Source: Cercis canadensis (taxonomy: Eukaryota; Streptophyta; Magnoliopsida; Fabales; Fabaceae). Taken from it: a stretch of 64,000 nt of DNA. Below, piece by piece: positions 46,121 through 56,787 of the stretch. The stretch covers positions 17,378 to 81,377 of the forward strand of contig QAOA01002460.1 in the NCBI GenBank assembly GCA_003255065.1, written 5' to 3'. The notes under the pieces are model-generated. The model ran no database searches, was not told where the DNA came from, and saw only the letters and a list, made by a program, of their open reading frames with translations. Position 1 is the stretch's first letter, and every line of letters starts with the position of its first letter. The translations under genes and the position numbers were made by a program.

Positions 46121-47326
46121 CTAGAAGGCTTCGAACATGCTGTCAGTGCCGCCAGGGTCCTCATCGGTGGCACTGTAGTCCTCGTCGAGTCTCGGAGAGT
46201 AGGGCTGAAGCACCGGTGGTGGTGGGAATGGTGTTATGGCGGAGCTCTGACCAGTGGAGCACTGGCTATGAAACTCGACCAGATGAGCATTAAAGCTTAG
46301 CTGGTGCTCAAAGAAAAGAACGGCCCGCTCCATGAATCTCTTAGTCTGATGCATAAAATTGGATGAGCGATCCATATACTGGAGTAGTCGAGACATCTGA
46401 CGCTCTAGATAGTTCAAGTTGGGCCCGGAGGAACTAGACGACTGGGTCTCAGGTAGCAGGGTGGTGGCAGATGGTGGTGTTTGCCGAGGTGCTCGCTGGC
46501 GTGTCGGGGGTGGTGCACTGGATGGGGGACCCTGAAGACGGTGGGTAGTGGCGTCCAGTGGTTGCTTCGAATGAAGCAACTCCTCCTCAGCGCTCCACTC
46601 GACCCCTGCTCGCTGGCATAACATCTGGATCATTGATTGATGGCCAAAGGCGACGCCTTTGGTGCTATCGATGAACCATACAATGGACTACTGGATTAGG
46701 GATCCAATGTCAATGGATTTCTCGGTGACAATGCAGTAGAGAAGAACAGCCTAGGCCGTGGTGACATCACTGAGGTGACCAGTCGGGATGAGGCGGGCAC
46801 ACAAGAAGTGATACCACACCTTGCTGACCGTCTCCAGGGCTGATGCTCGGAAAGAAATGGGAGTGTCATCTCGCATCTTCCACTGGGTGTCGGGTTGGCA
46901 GAGTGAGCAGATAATGGTGTCCCAGTCAGGTCCGTCATGGATATAGCGGACATACTCATTGTTCTCAATGTCTGGGAGACCGAAGAGGGCATTGATGGAT
47001 CGACTATCAAATGGCACCCACTTGCCCTTCACGAACACCTTGAATTCCTTGCAAAATTTAGCGTTGGCGTAGAATTCTTTGACCAATGGCACAACGGTGG
47101 TGACAAGATGGTCGACAAAGTGCAACCAGCCGTTGTTGTCGGCGAGCTCCCGGACCCTGTGGTTGAGCGCTCGGGTGAAAATCAACCTTCGCTCGAGCAC
47201 CAAGGCCTTATGGATCACGGAGTCCAAGAATTGAACCTCGGCCTCCTTGTGCACGAACCTCTTCCGATCATACGTGCCGGACCCGGAAGGGGAGGTAATG
47301 GCCTTTCATTTTGCCGAAGGCGCCAT
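46121..47326 (-). pseudogene. Athila third ORF (env position), plant transposon protein domain
   Basis: The extra ORF between integrase and the 3' LTR, where Athila/Calypso elements carry an env-like gene of unproven role. It begins at ATG 47326, just after a good acceptor (TTTTTACAG, 47349). A stop (TGA) follows within the first codons, and two TAG stops lie at about 46750 and 46690. The main frame 47254-46751 contains KGKWVPFDSRSINALFGLP and VSKVWYHFLCARLIPTGH, matching the 'putative plant transposon protein' domain. The C-terminal part is Pro/Ser-rich and has no obvious membrane anchor. Inactive as it stands. Confidence 0.7.
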
Positions 47327-47348
47327 GGATGTATAGACTGAAAGGTAC

Positions 47349-48348
47349 CTGTAAAAATGAAGAAAAGGCGTGAGCAAGGTACATCTAGGTGTAGTAAAGC
47401 AAGCAGCAAACCATGATGCAGAAGGGTATGGATGGCATGAACACAGACCCACCAACAAAAGAGAACCAAACAGACGAGTAGGTGTGGCATGTGTGTGTTG
47501 AGTGGTGAAGCAATAAAGAAGGATTGTGTGTGTTCAGTGCCCACAATTATCACACTGTGTAGAGTTGTATACATGGAACAATGGTGGAGTACAAGTAACA
47601 TAGCATAGGAGGGGAGGAACATATGCGTGTGTGACAATAATGACCAAGGAACTAGATGCCTGTGCTTGGTGGTGCACAGTGTAATCAAAACAAATAGCAA
47701 CCCAAGAGGCAATCAGGTATAAAAAAACTGAGAGGTAGTAGTAATATATGTGCGATCATGTTCATTGATAGGTGGGGGTATGAATTGAACACACGGCGTA
47801 AGCCCAATGTGCCTAAGGATGGTCCTTAAATATGCTCACAAGGACAAAGAATTAAACACACCAAAGATGAAGTTGTGGACTAGGATGCCAGTCTAAATGA
47901 AGAAGACTGGGAACCACACAAAAGCTGGAAAGGGTAACACTAGCAAATGCAGAGGATTGTCTTAGAGGAACAACATCTAAAAGCTGCAAGTGTAGCATGG
48001 GAAAACATGCAAGTGCATGTAAATGAACTCATGTGGGACTGACAAAACAAGCCAAGAAAGAAACAATTGCTAACAGATACTAATAAAACATGAGCCAAGA
48101 AGCAGAACATATGTTGTAAAGGGAAAACACAAGGAGTATAAACTAAATGGCCCAAAGAAGCAACAAGAGTCAGAATGTCACGCATGCACAGGGGTGATTC
48201 TCATTGAGGCAATATAGCAAACACCTTGTGGGTGGGTAAAAATCTAGAAGAAAAGTACCTCATTCGTACTTGTAAGACCTCCAAAATTGGCTAACTGACA
48301 AGCAATCAGATGGGCAGGAAATGAATAATAGAGATGAAGAAAATTTAC
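47349..48348 (-). other. putative 1.0-kb intron before the Athila third ORF
   Basis: Donor CCCAAG|GTAAATTT (48349/48348) and acceptor TTCATTTTTACAG (47350-47349) bound 1000 bases with no coding potential. Both sites fit plant consensus well. Splicing is inferred, not shown. Confidence 0.5.
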
Positions 48349-48660
48349 CTTGGGATGGAGAGGAGTGAGAAGTGGTCAGTTGTGCTTGAACCGTATCGGG
48401 ATGCTTCTAATCGTTGGTGTGTGCGACTGAGTTGGGTCAACAGGTGTGTGTGTGTGACAGAAGTGCGAAAATGGTGCAGGAATGGAGTGTGGCCAGAAAT
48501 GTGGTGAGGAAGATGGGTTGGGTGAGGAATTGTGAAAGGGAGATAGAGAAGCTTATGAGAGAAAATGGTGGAGGAGAAAAGAAGGGTGCGTGCATGGGAG
48601 AAAAAAGAAGGGGAGAGGAAAATGAGTTTTTAAAATTAGAAGACCCAAAACGCACCATTT
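48349..48660 (-). promoter_or_regulatory. CT-rich leader exon of the third ORF
   Basis: Minus-strand bases are strongly pyrimidine-rich (TTTTCCTCTCCCCTTC, CTCTATCTCCC), as in plant 5' untranslated regions, and end at a splice donor. It lies directly downstream of the third GC-rich palindrome cluster, suggesting an internal transcription start. Confidence 0.45.
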
Positions 48661-48713
48661 AACCTTTAGTGGAATTGGAATTTAAATTTTTTTTTTTGAA
48701 TTAAACTTACCTG

Positions 48714-48905
48714 GGCGCTGCAGCGCCTTTGTCAATGTGGCATTACTCGTGGTAGGGTGTTGTGGCGCCTTGAGGTTGGCGCTGTGGCGCCCTGGCTTCC
48801 GGTGCTTGCGTCCGAGAGTGGGGCGCTGCGGTGTCCTTAAGTGGGCGTTGTGGCGCCTAAGCTTCTGGTTTCCATGGATTGACAACCGAGGACAGGGAGC
48901 TGCGG
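48714..48905. repeat. GGCGCTGCGGCGCC palindrome cluster, internal copy
   Basis: About six copies of the same imperfect palindrome seen in the LTRs, here between integrase and the third ORF. In the LTRs the cluster sits just upstream of the TATA box; here it sits just upstream of the CT-rich leader. Confidence 0.85.
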
Positions 48906-49179
48906 CACCCAAGCTTCTGTCCTGTGTTGCGAATCGAGCCATTTCAACCGTAATTTCCCAGCTTTTTGACCCCCAAACTTGTTTTCTCACCTGTTTAAAC
49001 AAAAAAATTAGAAGAAAGAGAAGAATAAATAGGTACTAAAAACACAAAAACAAAAAAATTAAGAAGTAACCAAAAAAACTCTAACTAAGTAAACATAAAA
49101 TATAGGATTAAGAAGGATGGGTTGCCTCCCAACAAGCGCTTGGTTTATAGTCCTCAGCCCGACTTGCTTTTGAAAAGTA

Positions 49180-50354
49180 TTAACCGGGGGTGGTGAGAGT
49201 GATGCATGATTTTGGAGACTCATCCTCGCCATCCACGTAGTGCTTCAAGCGTTGGCCATTGACCTTGAACTTGCAATCTCCACTTTTGACTTCAATAGCT
49301 CCATGGGGAAAAACAGTGTCAATAATGAAGGGGCCCGACCATCGGGACTTCAATTTTCTAGGAAATAACTTAGGACGGGAGTTGAAAAAGAAAACTTTTT
49401 GACCTGGAATGAATACATGCTTTTGGATGCGTTTATCATGCCATGTCATAGTTCTTTCTTTATAGAGCTTGGCATTTTCGTATGCATCCTGGCGAAATTC
49501 ATCAAGCTCATTCAATTGAAGTAACCTCTTGCCACCTACAACTTTTAGATCAAAGTTCAATTTATTGGTGGCCCAGTATGCTTGATGTTCCACTTCGACT
49601 GGTAGGTGACAAGCCTTCCCAAAAACTAACCGGTATGGTGATGTGCCGATGGGTGTCTTGAATGTTATCCTGTATGTCCACAATGCATCATCCAGCTTCC
49701 TTGCCCAATCTTTCCTATTGGCATTGACCGTCTTCTCTAGAATCCACTTCAACTCCCGGTTAGAAATCTCCACTTGACCACTAGTCTGTGGGTGATAGGC
49801 AGTAGCAATCCGATGTTTGACTCCATATTTGGTCAGTAGAGCACAAAGGTATTGGTTACAAAAGTGAGTGCCCTCATCACTAATTAGGGCTCTTGGAGTG
49901 CCAAACTGAGTGAAGATGTTCTTCTTCAAGAAGTTCACCACCACTTTTGAATCATTGGTAGGTGTAGCTATTGCCTCAACCCACTTAGACACGTAATTCA
50001 CTGCCACCAAAATGTACTAATTGTTGTAAGAGGAGGGAAAAGGACCTATGAAGTCAATTCCCCATATATCAAACAACTCCACCTCAAGAATACTATTTAG
50101 TGGCATTTCATGATGACGTGAGATGGTGCCTATTCTTTGGCAACGATCACAAGTTGAGACATAGGCATGAGCATCCTTAAAGATGGTAGGCCAATAAAAG
50201 CCAGATTGTAGGATCTTGGCTGCAGTTCTAGTCGCATCATGATGGCCACCGTAAGGTGATGCATGACAATGATGGAGGATACTTTCCATCTCTTCATCAG
50301 GAACACATCGTCGAATGATAGAGTCAGAACAGTGTTTGAAAAGGAGTGGCTCAT
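49180..50354 (-). pseudogene. Athila integrase, interrupted
   Basis: Integrase joins the cDNA to host DNA. The zinc-binding HHCC part is in 50289-50150 (CHASPYGGHHDATRTAAK, CDRCQRIG). The catalytic core has Asp in GIDFIGPFPSSY, Asp in LISDEGTHF and Glu in [11 protein letters not shown], all three acidic residues present. A TAG stop at about 50016, between the first Asp and YILVAV, breaks the frame, and an earlier stop lies near 50356. The C-terminal part ([20 protein letters not shown]) reaches the end of pol at 49180. Confidence 0.88.
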
Positions 50355-50457
50355 CCTAGTAGTAATGCTTGGCCATGGAAAGAAATTTCTTCCTTTGATA
50401 GTAGCTTTGATCCAGTGGAAGAAGGTTGACAGCTAGGAAGTTAGCGATGTCACTGAA

Positions 50458-51518
50458 CTATGGTTGAACTGTGGAAGAAAGAGCAAAGAGTTGCTCATCC
50501 GAAAAAGAGTCATCAATGGGGACTTCAGTATCCCCTATCTCTTTTGGAGTTTCAAGTCGGGAGAGATGATTTGCAACTAGGTTCTTAGTGTCTTTCTTGT
50601 CTCTAATTTCTAAGTCAAATTCTTGTAAGAGAAGAACCCATCGAATCAATCTTGGTTTAGCATCCTTCTTTTCCAACAAGTATTTAATGGCGGAGTGGTC
50701 AGTGAAGACTATTACCTTCGAGCTAATGAGATAAGATCAGAATTTGTCGAAAGCGAAGACAACCGCCAGCAGCTCTTTCTCATTAGTGGCATAATTCATC
50801 TGAGCAGGGTCGAGTGTACGGCTGACATAGTAAATGGCATGTAGCAACTTGTCCCGTCGTTGACCCAAAATTGCCCCAACTGCATAGTCACTGGCGTCGC
50901 ACATGAGCTCAAAAGGTAGTGACCAATCCGGTGCAATGATGATGGGTGCCGAAGTTAACGACTTTTTCAGGTTTTCGAAGGCTTGAAGACACTCGTTAGT
51001 AAACTCAAATGAGACATCCTTCAAGAGAAGGTTGCACAAGGGTTTAGTGATCTTGGAGAAGTCTTTGATGAACCGTCTATAGAAACCGGCATGTCCCAAG
51101 AAACTTCTCACACCTTTAACTGAAGTAGGTGGAGGTAATTTCTCTATGGTAGCAATTTTTGCCCTGTCCACCTCAAGTCCCTGAGCCGAAACCTTGTGTC
51201 CAAGCACAATTCCCTCTTGGACCATGAAATGACACTTTTCCCAGTTTAGGACTAGATTTGTCTCCTTATATCTTTTCAGAACAGCAGACAAGTGACTGAG
51301 ACACTTGTCAAAGGTAGATCCAAAGACGGAGAAGTCGTCCATGAAAACCTCAATATAACGCTCCACCATATCTGAGAAAATAGACATCATGCACCTTTGG
51401 AAAGTAGCTGGTGCATTGCACAATCCAAAAGGCATGCGCCTGAATGCGAAAGTCTCATAGGGATAGGTGAAGGTCGTCTTTTCTTGGTCTTCAGGGGCAA
51501 TAGAAATCTGATTATACC
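50458..51518 (-). pseudogene. Athila reverse transcriptase end and RNase H, interrupted
   Basis: Continues pol after the N join. It includes the thumb (GHAGFYRRFIKDFSKI), the RNase H start LMCDASDYAVGAILGQR with its catalytic Asp, and NEKELLAVVFAFDKF, where a TGA stop (about 50737) interrupts; then [20 protein letters not shown], and another stop at about 50458. The first 474 bases (51518-51045) duplicate 51993-51520 because of an unmerged contig end, so they should not be counted twice. Confidence 0.85.
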
Positions 51519-51993
51519 NTAGTGATCTTGGAGAAGTCTTTGATGAACCGTCTATAGAAACCGGCATGTCCCAAGAAACTTCTCACACCTTTAACTGAAG
51601 TAGGTGGAGGTAATTTCTCTATGGTAGCAATTTTTTCCCTGTCCACCTCAAGTCCTTGAGCTGAAACCTTGTGTCCAAGCACAATTCCCTCTTGGACCAT
51701 GAAATGACACTTCTCCCAGTTTAGGACTAGATTTGTCTCCTTATATCTTTTCAGAACAGCAGACAAGTGACTGAGACACGTGTCAAAGGTATATCCAAAG
51801 ACGGAGAAGTCGTCCATGAAAACCTCAATATAACGCTCCACCATATCTGAGAAAATAGACATCATGCACCTTTGGAAAGTAGCTGGTGCATTGCACAATC
51901 CAAAAGGCATGCGCCTGAATGCGAAAGTCTCATAGGGATAGGTGAAGGTCGTCTTTTCTTGGTCTTCAGGGGCAATAGAAATCTGATTATACC
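51045..51993. repeat. 474-bp duplicated contig end around a single N
   Basis: 51045-51518 and 51520-51993 are the same pol segment with a handful of base differences, joined by N at 51519. An assembly artefact or two collapsed element copies; not a real pol duplication. Confidence 0.9.
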
Positions 51994-52783
51994 CAGAGTA
52001 GCCGTCAAGGAAACAATAATAAGCATGACCCGCAAGTCGATCAAGCATCTGATTAATGAACGGAAGGGGAAAATGGTCCTTCCTTGTAGCTTTGTTCAAC
52101 TTCTTGTAGTCAATGCATACTCGCCACCCAGTGACTGTCCGTGTAGGAATGAGCTCATTATTCTCATTCTTGACAACCGTCATACCGCCCTTCTTAGTCA
52201 CTACCTGCACTGGACTCACCCATGCATTGTCAGAGATCGGGTAGATGATACCAGCATCCAGAAGCTTCAATACTTCTGCTCGCACCACCTCTTTCATATT
52301 CGGATTCAGCCGACGTTGAAGCTCAATGGAGGGTTTAAAGTCATCTTCCATCAAAATCTTGTGCATACACAAGGAGGGGCTGATCCCCTTTATGTCTGAG
52401 ATGGTCCATCCGATGGCTGGCTGATGCTCCCTTAAGATCCTTAGTAGCTTATCCACCTCTTCCTCCTTTAAAGAAGATGAAATAATGATCGGAAGAGTGG
52501 AAGAGTCACCAAGGTAAGCATATTTAAGATGCTCAGGTAAAGGCTTGAGTTCTAGCACAAGAGGTTTCTCTATAGATGGAGGAGGTCGTGAGCCACCTTT
52601 GCCAAGTTCCTCATAGGATCTTCTGATAAACTGAGGAGGAACAGCATTCAGGAAGTTCACACAACTGTTGATTTCTGGATTTTCTTCAGGAGAGATGCCT
52701 AAGAGACAAGCTTCCAATGGTTCCACAGGGTGACTAGCTCGAAAGACCTCTGTAGTGCAATGGTCAATCATGTCAAGCTGCAT
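51520..52783 (-). pseudogene. Athila reverse transcriptase
   Basis: The best-preserved part of pol. Visible blocks: LLDAGIIYPISDNAWVSPV, GWRVCIDYKKLNKATRKDHF, the first catalytic Asp in YYCFLDGYSGYNQI, FAFRRMPFGLCNAPATFQ, and the active site EVFMDDFSVFG (FMDD, an Athila-type variant of YxDD), followed by VLNWEKCHFMVQEGIVLGH. No stop occurs within the frame itself until the N-join artefact. It lies in the order protease, reverse transcriptase, RNase H, integrase that defines Ty3/gypsy. Confidence 0.92.
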
Positions 52784-52864
52784 ACAACTATCTGCTTCAT
52801 CACATTGCTTTAGAGCTTTGAAAACATTGAAGGAAACTTCTTCATCGTTGACTCTAAGTATGAG

Positions 52865-53170
52865 TTACCCCTTCTGCACATCAATGAGGGCATTCCCTGT
52901 AATCAAGAAAGGACAGCCAAGGATAATGAGTATCTCCTGATCTTCCTCTATATCAAGCACTACAAAATTAGCGGGGAAGATAAACTTGTCCACTTTTATA
53001 AGCACATCTTTTAGGATTCCTCTGGGGTACTTGAGAGATCGATCTGCTAACTGGAGAGTGATGGAGGCCGGCTTTGCTTCTCCCAGTCCAAGTTTCCTGT
53101 ACACAGATAAAGGCATTCAATTAATAGATGCACCTAAATCACATAATGCCTTTCCAAAGAAAATATTACT
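52865..53170 (-). pseudogene. Athila aspartic protease, interrupted
   Basis: The frame passes through the active-site triad block CDLGASIN (about 53120-53143; DLGAS is the usual Athila form of DTGAS) and is then cut by a TGA directly after Asn. It resumes with [13 protein letters not shown] and continues to [19 protein letters not shown], the second conserved protease block, ending at 52865. The stop separates the catalytic Asp from the rest, so no active enzyme is expected. Confidence 0.8.
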
Positions 53171-55152
53171 AATAGTGCAAGGAATAGTAAAACTCCCTGG
53201 ATCTTTGAGCTTTGGAGGTAACTTGTTCTGGAGAATGGCACTGCACTTTTCAGTAAGTGCAACTGTTTCATAGTCCTCTAATCTCTTCTTGTTAGTGAGA
53301 ATCTCCTTTATGAACTTCACATAACTTGGCATCTGTGCCAATGCCTCTGCGAAAGGTATGTTGATGTGGAGTTTCTTGAAGACTTCAAGAAATTTAGAGA
53401 ACTGTTTGTCGATGTTCTGCTTCTGAAATCGATGAAGAAACGGCACCCAAGGTTTGTAAGGGGGAGGATTATCAGAGAAGAGAATAGACTTTGATTTTCG
53501 CTCCTCTACTACCTCACCCTTAGGTGTATCTTCTGAAGGTACAACAGCTACATTGTTGTTTTTTATGGCTGGTTCCACTGCTGTATCCTTTCTCTTTGGT
53601 TCTTCAAGTATTTTACCACTTCTCAAAGATATTGCTTTGACTTGCTCTTTGGGATTTCTCTCTGTATTGCTAGGTAGGGAACCTTGGTCTCTAGATGAGA
53701 GTAAATTTGAGATTTGCCCCATCTGTACCTCTAAGTTTCTAATAGAAGCTGCTTGATTTTGGAGTGTCGTATCTGTCCTTGTCATAAACTGAGTGGTATT
53801 CACTGTGAGTTGAGCAAGGGCATCTTCTAAAGAAATCTTAGGCTGTGTAGGAGCTTGCATATGAGGTTGAGACAGTGGCTAAAATCCGGGTGGCTTAACC
53901 ACATTTTGAGAATTTTTTCAGGAGAAATTTGGGTGGTTTTTCCATCCCGGATTGTATGTATTCGAGTACGGATTACTTGGCCTATTAAAATTTCCCACAA
54001 AATGAGCTTTTTCCAAAGATGGAGGTGTTTCTGATGTCACAATTGGGCAATCTGTACTTGAGTGTTCACCATGACACACTTCACAAGCAGCAATAGTTGA
54101 ATGAATGGCATTAGCTGTAAGAGTGCCCAAGTGCTTTGCAATTGTATCCATTTTTGCAGTAAGAGCAACAAAGGGGTCTACAACATGCAACCCATAGGCC
54201 TTCTTTGCTGGAATCCTTTCAGATGGCCATTGGCAGGCATTATCCGCCATTTGATCAAGCAACTTACTAGCTTTTTCAGCCATTTTCTCCATAAGAGAAC
54301 CATTTGCAGCAGCATCAAGTAAGGTTCTAGTGTTGCCATTCAAACCATTGTAGAAGGTTTGAATTTGCATCCACTCCTGTAAGCCATGATGTGGGCACTT
54401 TCTCATCAAACCCTTGAACCGCTCACATGCCTCATGCAAAACTTCTGTCTCATGTTGAGCAAAAGTGTTGATGTCGTTTCTCATTCTGGCAGTTCTTGCT
54501 GGAGGAAAGAAACGTGTCAAGAATTGTGCTGTCATTTGGTCCCAATTGCAAATGGATCCTGCTGGAAGGGAGTATAGCCAACTTCGTGCCTCGTCCTTCA
54601 GTGAGAAAGGGAACAGACGTAATCTGAGGGCGTCATTAGTAACGCCATTGAACTTGAATGTGTCGCAGATTTCCAGAAATCCCCACCAAGTGCACATTTG
54701 CATATTCGGTTGCAAAGTCACCAAATTGATTGGCTTGCATCATTTGGATGACACTGGGCTTGATTTCAAAGGAATTTGCTGCAATGGTTGGCCTAGAGAT
54801 ACTTGAGATTTGAACAGGTCCCGTTGGAANGCCAACTTCGTGCCTCGTCCTTCAGTGAGAAAGGGAACAGACGTAATCTGAGGGCGTCATTAGTAACGCC
54901 ATTGAACTTGAATGTGTCGCAGATTTCCAGAAATCCCCACCAAGTGCACATTTGCATATTCGGTTGCAAAGTCACCAAATTGATTGGCTTGCATCATTTG
55001 GATGACACTGGGCTTGATTTCAAAGGAATTTGCTGCAATGGTTGGCCTAGAGATACTTGAGATTTGAACAGGTCCCGTTGGAACTCCATAGTGCTTTAAT
55101 GGTTTTTAGACAACCACTGGTGGTGGTGGATTTTCTCCGGTATTCTCCATAG
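53117..55152 (-). pseudogene. Athila gag, frameshifted
   Basis: The N-terminal frame from ATG about 55152 (MENTGENPPPP) has an early stop and shifts before the main frame 54724-53918. The core has LRLFPFSLKDEARSWL and AQFLTRFFPPART (the retrotransposon gag domain) and a zinc-knuckle-like CEVCHGEHSSTDC (Cys-x2-Cys-x3-His-x4-Cys). The last frame 53860-53117 is a Lys/Pro-rich linker ending with KLHINIPFAEALAQMPSY and the protease start. Stops near 53915-53861 separate them. The 253-base segment 54577-54829 is repeated at 54831-55083 through a contig-join artefact. Confidence 0.85.
54577..55083. repeat. 253-bp duplicated contig end around a single N
   Basis: 54577-54829 and 54831-55083 appear identical and are joined by N at 54830. 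This artificially duplicates part of gag. Confidence 0.93.
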
Positions 55153-55369
55153 TACTCTGAGTCGGTTGTGACACGTTTCTCCTTTCCCTTCGATTTCATC
55201 TACAAGTCTTCTCGATTTCAGAATCCAAAGGAATTAGATTTGCTCGCCCCGAACTTCTCATGCACTAGGAGGAATTTCCTGAAAAATACACACACCACTT
55301 GATTACAAAAATAAATAAAATCTAGACTAATACTAGAATACGTTGGTATTGATATTAATACACGCAAAA

Positions 55370-55387
55370 TCCCCGGCAACGGTGCCA
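55370..55387 (-). promoter_or_regulatory. primer-binding site, tRNA-Asp type
   Basis: Minus-strand TGGCACCGTTGCCGGGGA lies six bases inside the 5' LTR. It differs by one base from the complement of the plant tRNA-Asp 3' end, the usual Athila primer. Confidence 0.85.
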
Positions 55388-56220
55388 AAAACTTGTTACA
55401 TAAAATGTGAACGCAAGTGCACGTGCCGTAGTCAAGTAATAAAGAAGTGAGATTAATTATCGTCCCACGGAGACTATGGCTATTAAGTACCAAAATTATG
55501 CATATTCTAATTTTATCTAGACAATTGATAGGTGAATTTTTTATGATAATTGACTGTAAAATTGTAAACAATAAACAATCACTTAGAAAAATGAGTAAGA
55601 ATATGGTGATAAAATATCTAGGATGTCGATTTCACTGTAGCTAGTCTGGAATTTTATCCCTTAATCATTAAACAGCAACACTCTTCCAAATTGATAGCCA
55701 AGAACCCTAAATCATTCAATTTCCTTTCCCAAGGTCAAACAAATATATTCCTAAACTACGAATCCACAATATTCCTATGTGGATTGCGAATAGTTTCTGA
55801 ATTCAATTTGTTCTATGGTTTTTTTTATTAGCTACATAAATCATAAGGGTATATTCCTATCCCTTATGGAATCTATGTTCTTAATCCCTATGGTCCTCTA
55901 TCACAACTAACTTTTCAGTATCATTGTAATCACCTGCTCATCTAAATTGATGGCCAGTCAAAAAGAAGCATTAAGTATGGAGATCAAGAAGTTAATTTAA
56001 GAATAAGGTCTTTTGATTAATTCATTAGAAATTACAAACCATCCTAGGCTAGGCTACATCTCCACCCTAGATGGTGGAATTAGTTCATGATAATTGCAGA
56101 AAATAACATTACACACAGATTAGACATGAATAAAGGCATTCTCGATCTTCAAGCTTGAATCCTCTTCTCTTCTTGCCTCTTCTCTAAAAAGTGTGTAACC
56201 CTAATTTAAACTTTAAGAGT

Positions 56221-56232
56221 CCTATTTATAGG
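56221..56232 (-). promoter_or_regulatory. LTR TATA box
   Basis: CCTATAAATAGG on the minus strand in the 5' LTR, conserved at 44016-44027 in the 3' LTR. Confidence 0.6.
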
Positions 56233-56322
56233 TCCTAGGAAGTTTAGGAGAAAAAAGAATTAAATTAAAATAGGATTCCTAGTGAAATTAGGAATCTTAG
56301 AGGTTAAATCACGAGTTGACCG

Positions 56323-56590
56323 TCGGGGGCTGCATCCTTGGGTTTGGGCGCTGCAGCGCCCTGAAGTTTGCCTGATGGGCGCTGCGGCGTCCTCCTTTTC
56401 TCGTGCTAGGGCGCTGTGGTGCCTAGTATAGGGCGTTGTGGCGCCCTCCTTTTTGTTCTCAGTCTGCAGCTTCCTGAACATAAGGCGCTGCGGCGCCTGG
56501 TGTAGGGCGCTGTGGCACCCTCCTTGCTGAAATCTGGTTAGTTACACATTGGGGCGCTGTGGTGCCCTAAGTGGGGGCTGCGGCGCCCAA
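56323..56590. repeat. GGCGCTGCGGCGCC palindrome cluster, 5' LTR
   Basis: Repeated imperfect palindromes in U3, about 90-360 bases upstream of the TATA box. Copy number differs slightly from the 3' LTR (one unit is missing near 56465). Confidence 0.85.
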
Positions 56591-56787
56591 GTCCTGCCTT
56601 CAATTCCAACTTGCATGATTTTTCTTTTTTCTTGCACCAAATTTCTCCAAAATGGCTTCCAAGTTTCCCAAAACATAAACCTACAAAAATGAGACTTAAA
56701 TTATGAAAACCTATCCTAAAATACTCAAGAATAGACAAGAATCAAGCAAGAACATTATGAGATAAACGGTATAAAATCCGTTTATCA

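Larger units (their letters stand above)
43142..56787 (-). mobile_element. Athila-lineage Ty3/gypsy LTR retrotransposon (Calypso-like), inactive
   Basis: Full-length structure on the minus strand: 5' LTR 56787-55394, primer site, gag, protease, reverse transcriptase, RNase H, integrase, an additional ORF, 3' LTR 44594-43142, flanked by a perfect 5-bp target duplication AAGGC (43137-43141 and 56788-56792). Lineage evidence: a tRNA-Asp-type primer site, reverse transcriptase with FMDD, the integrase style GIDFIGPFPSSY and an extra ORF after pol. Many in-frame stops make it non-autonomous. Three single-N joins (44717, 51519, 54830) each carry a duplicated contig end, so the true length is about 0.9 kb shorter. 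Confidence 0.93.
55394..56787 (-). repeat. 5' LTR of the Athila element
   Basis: 1394 bases with TG/CA ends, next to the primer site. It has a TATA-like CCTATAAATAGG at 56221-56232, with the GC-rich palindrome cluster 56323-56590 directly upstream, so the cluster lies in U3. Confidence 0.93.

Noticed and set aside
46937-47341. 134-residue plus-strand frame
   Set aside because: Opposite-strand shadow of the Athila third ORF, which matches a known domain.
51045-51993. Biological tandem duplication of the reverse transcriptase
   Set aside because: The copies meet exactly at a single N and the outer sequence is continuous with only one copy; a contig-overlap artefact is simpler.
51872-52399. 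175-residue plus-strand frame
   Set aside because: Shadow of the reverse transcriptase coding strand.
55370-55387. tRNA gene
   Set aside because: Only the 18 bases complementary to the 3' end of tRNA-Asp are present; this is the retroelement primer site.
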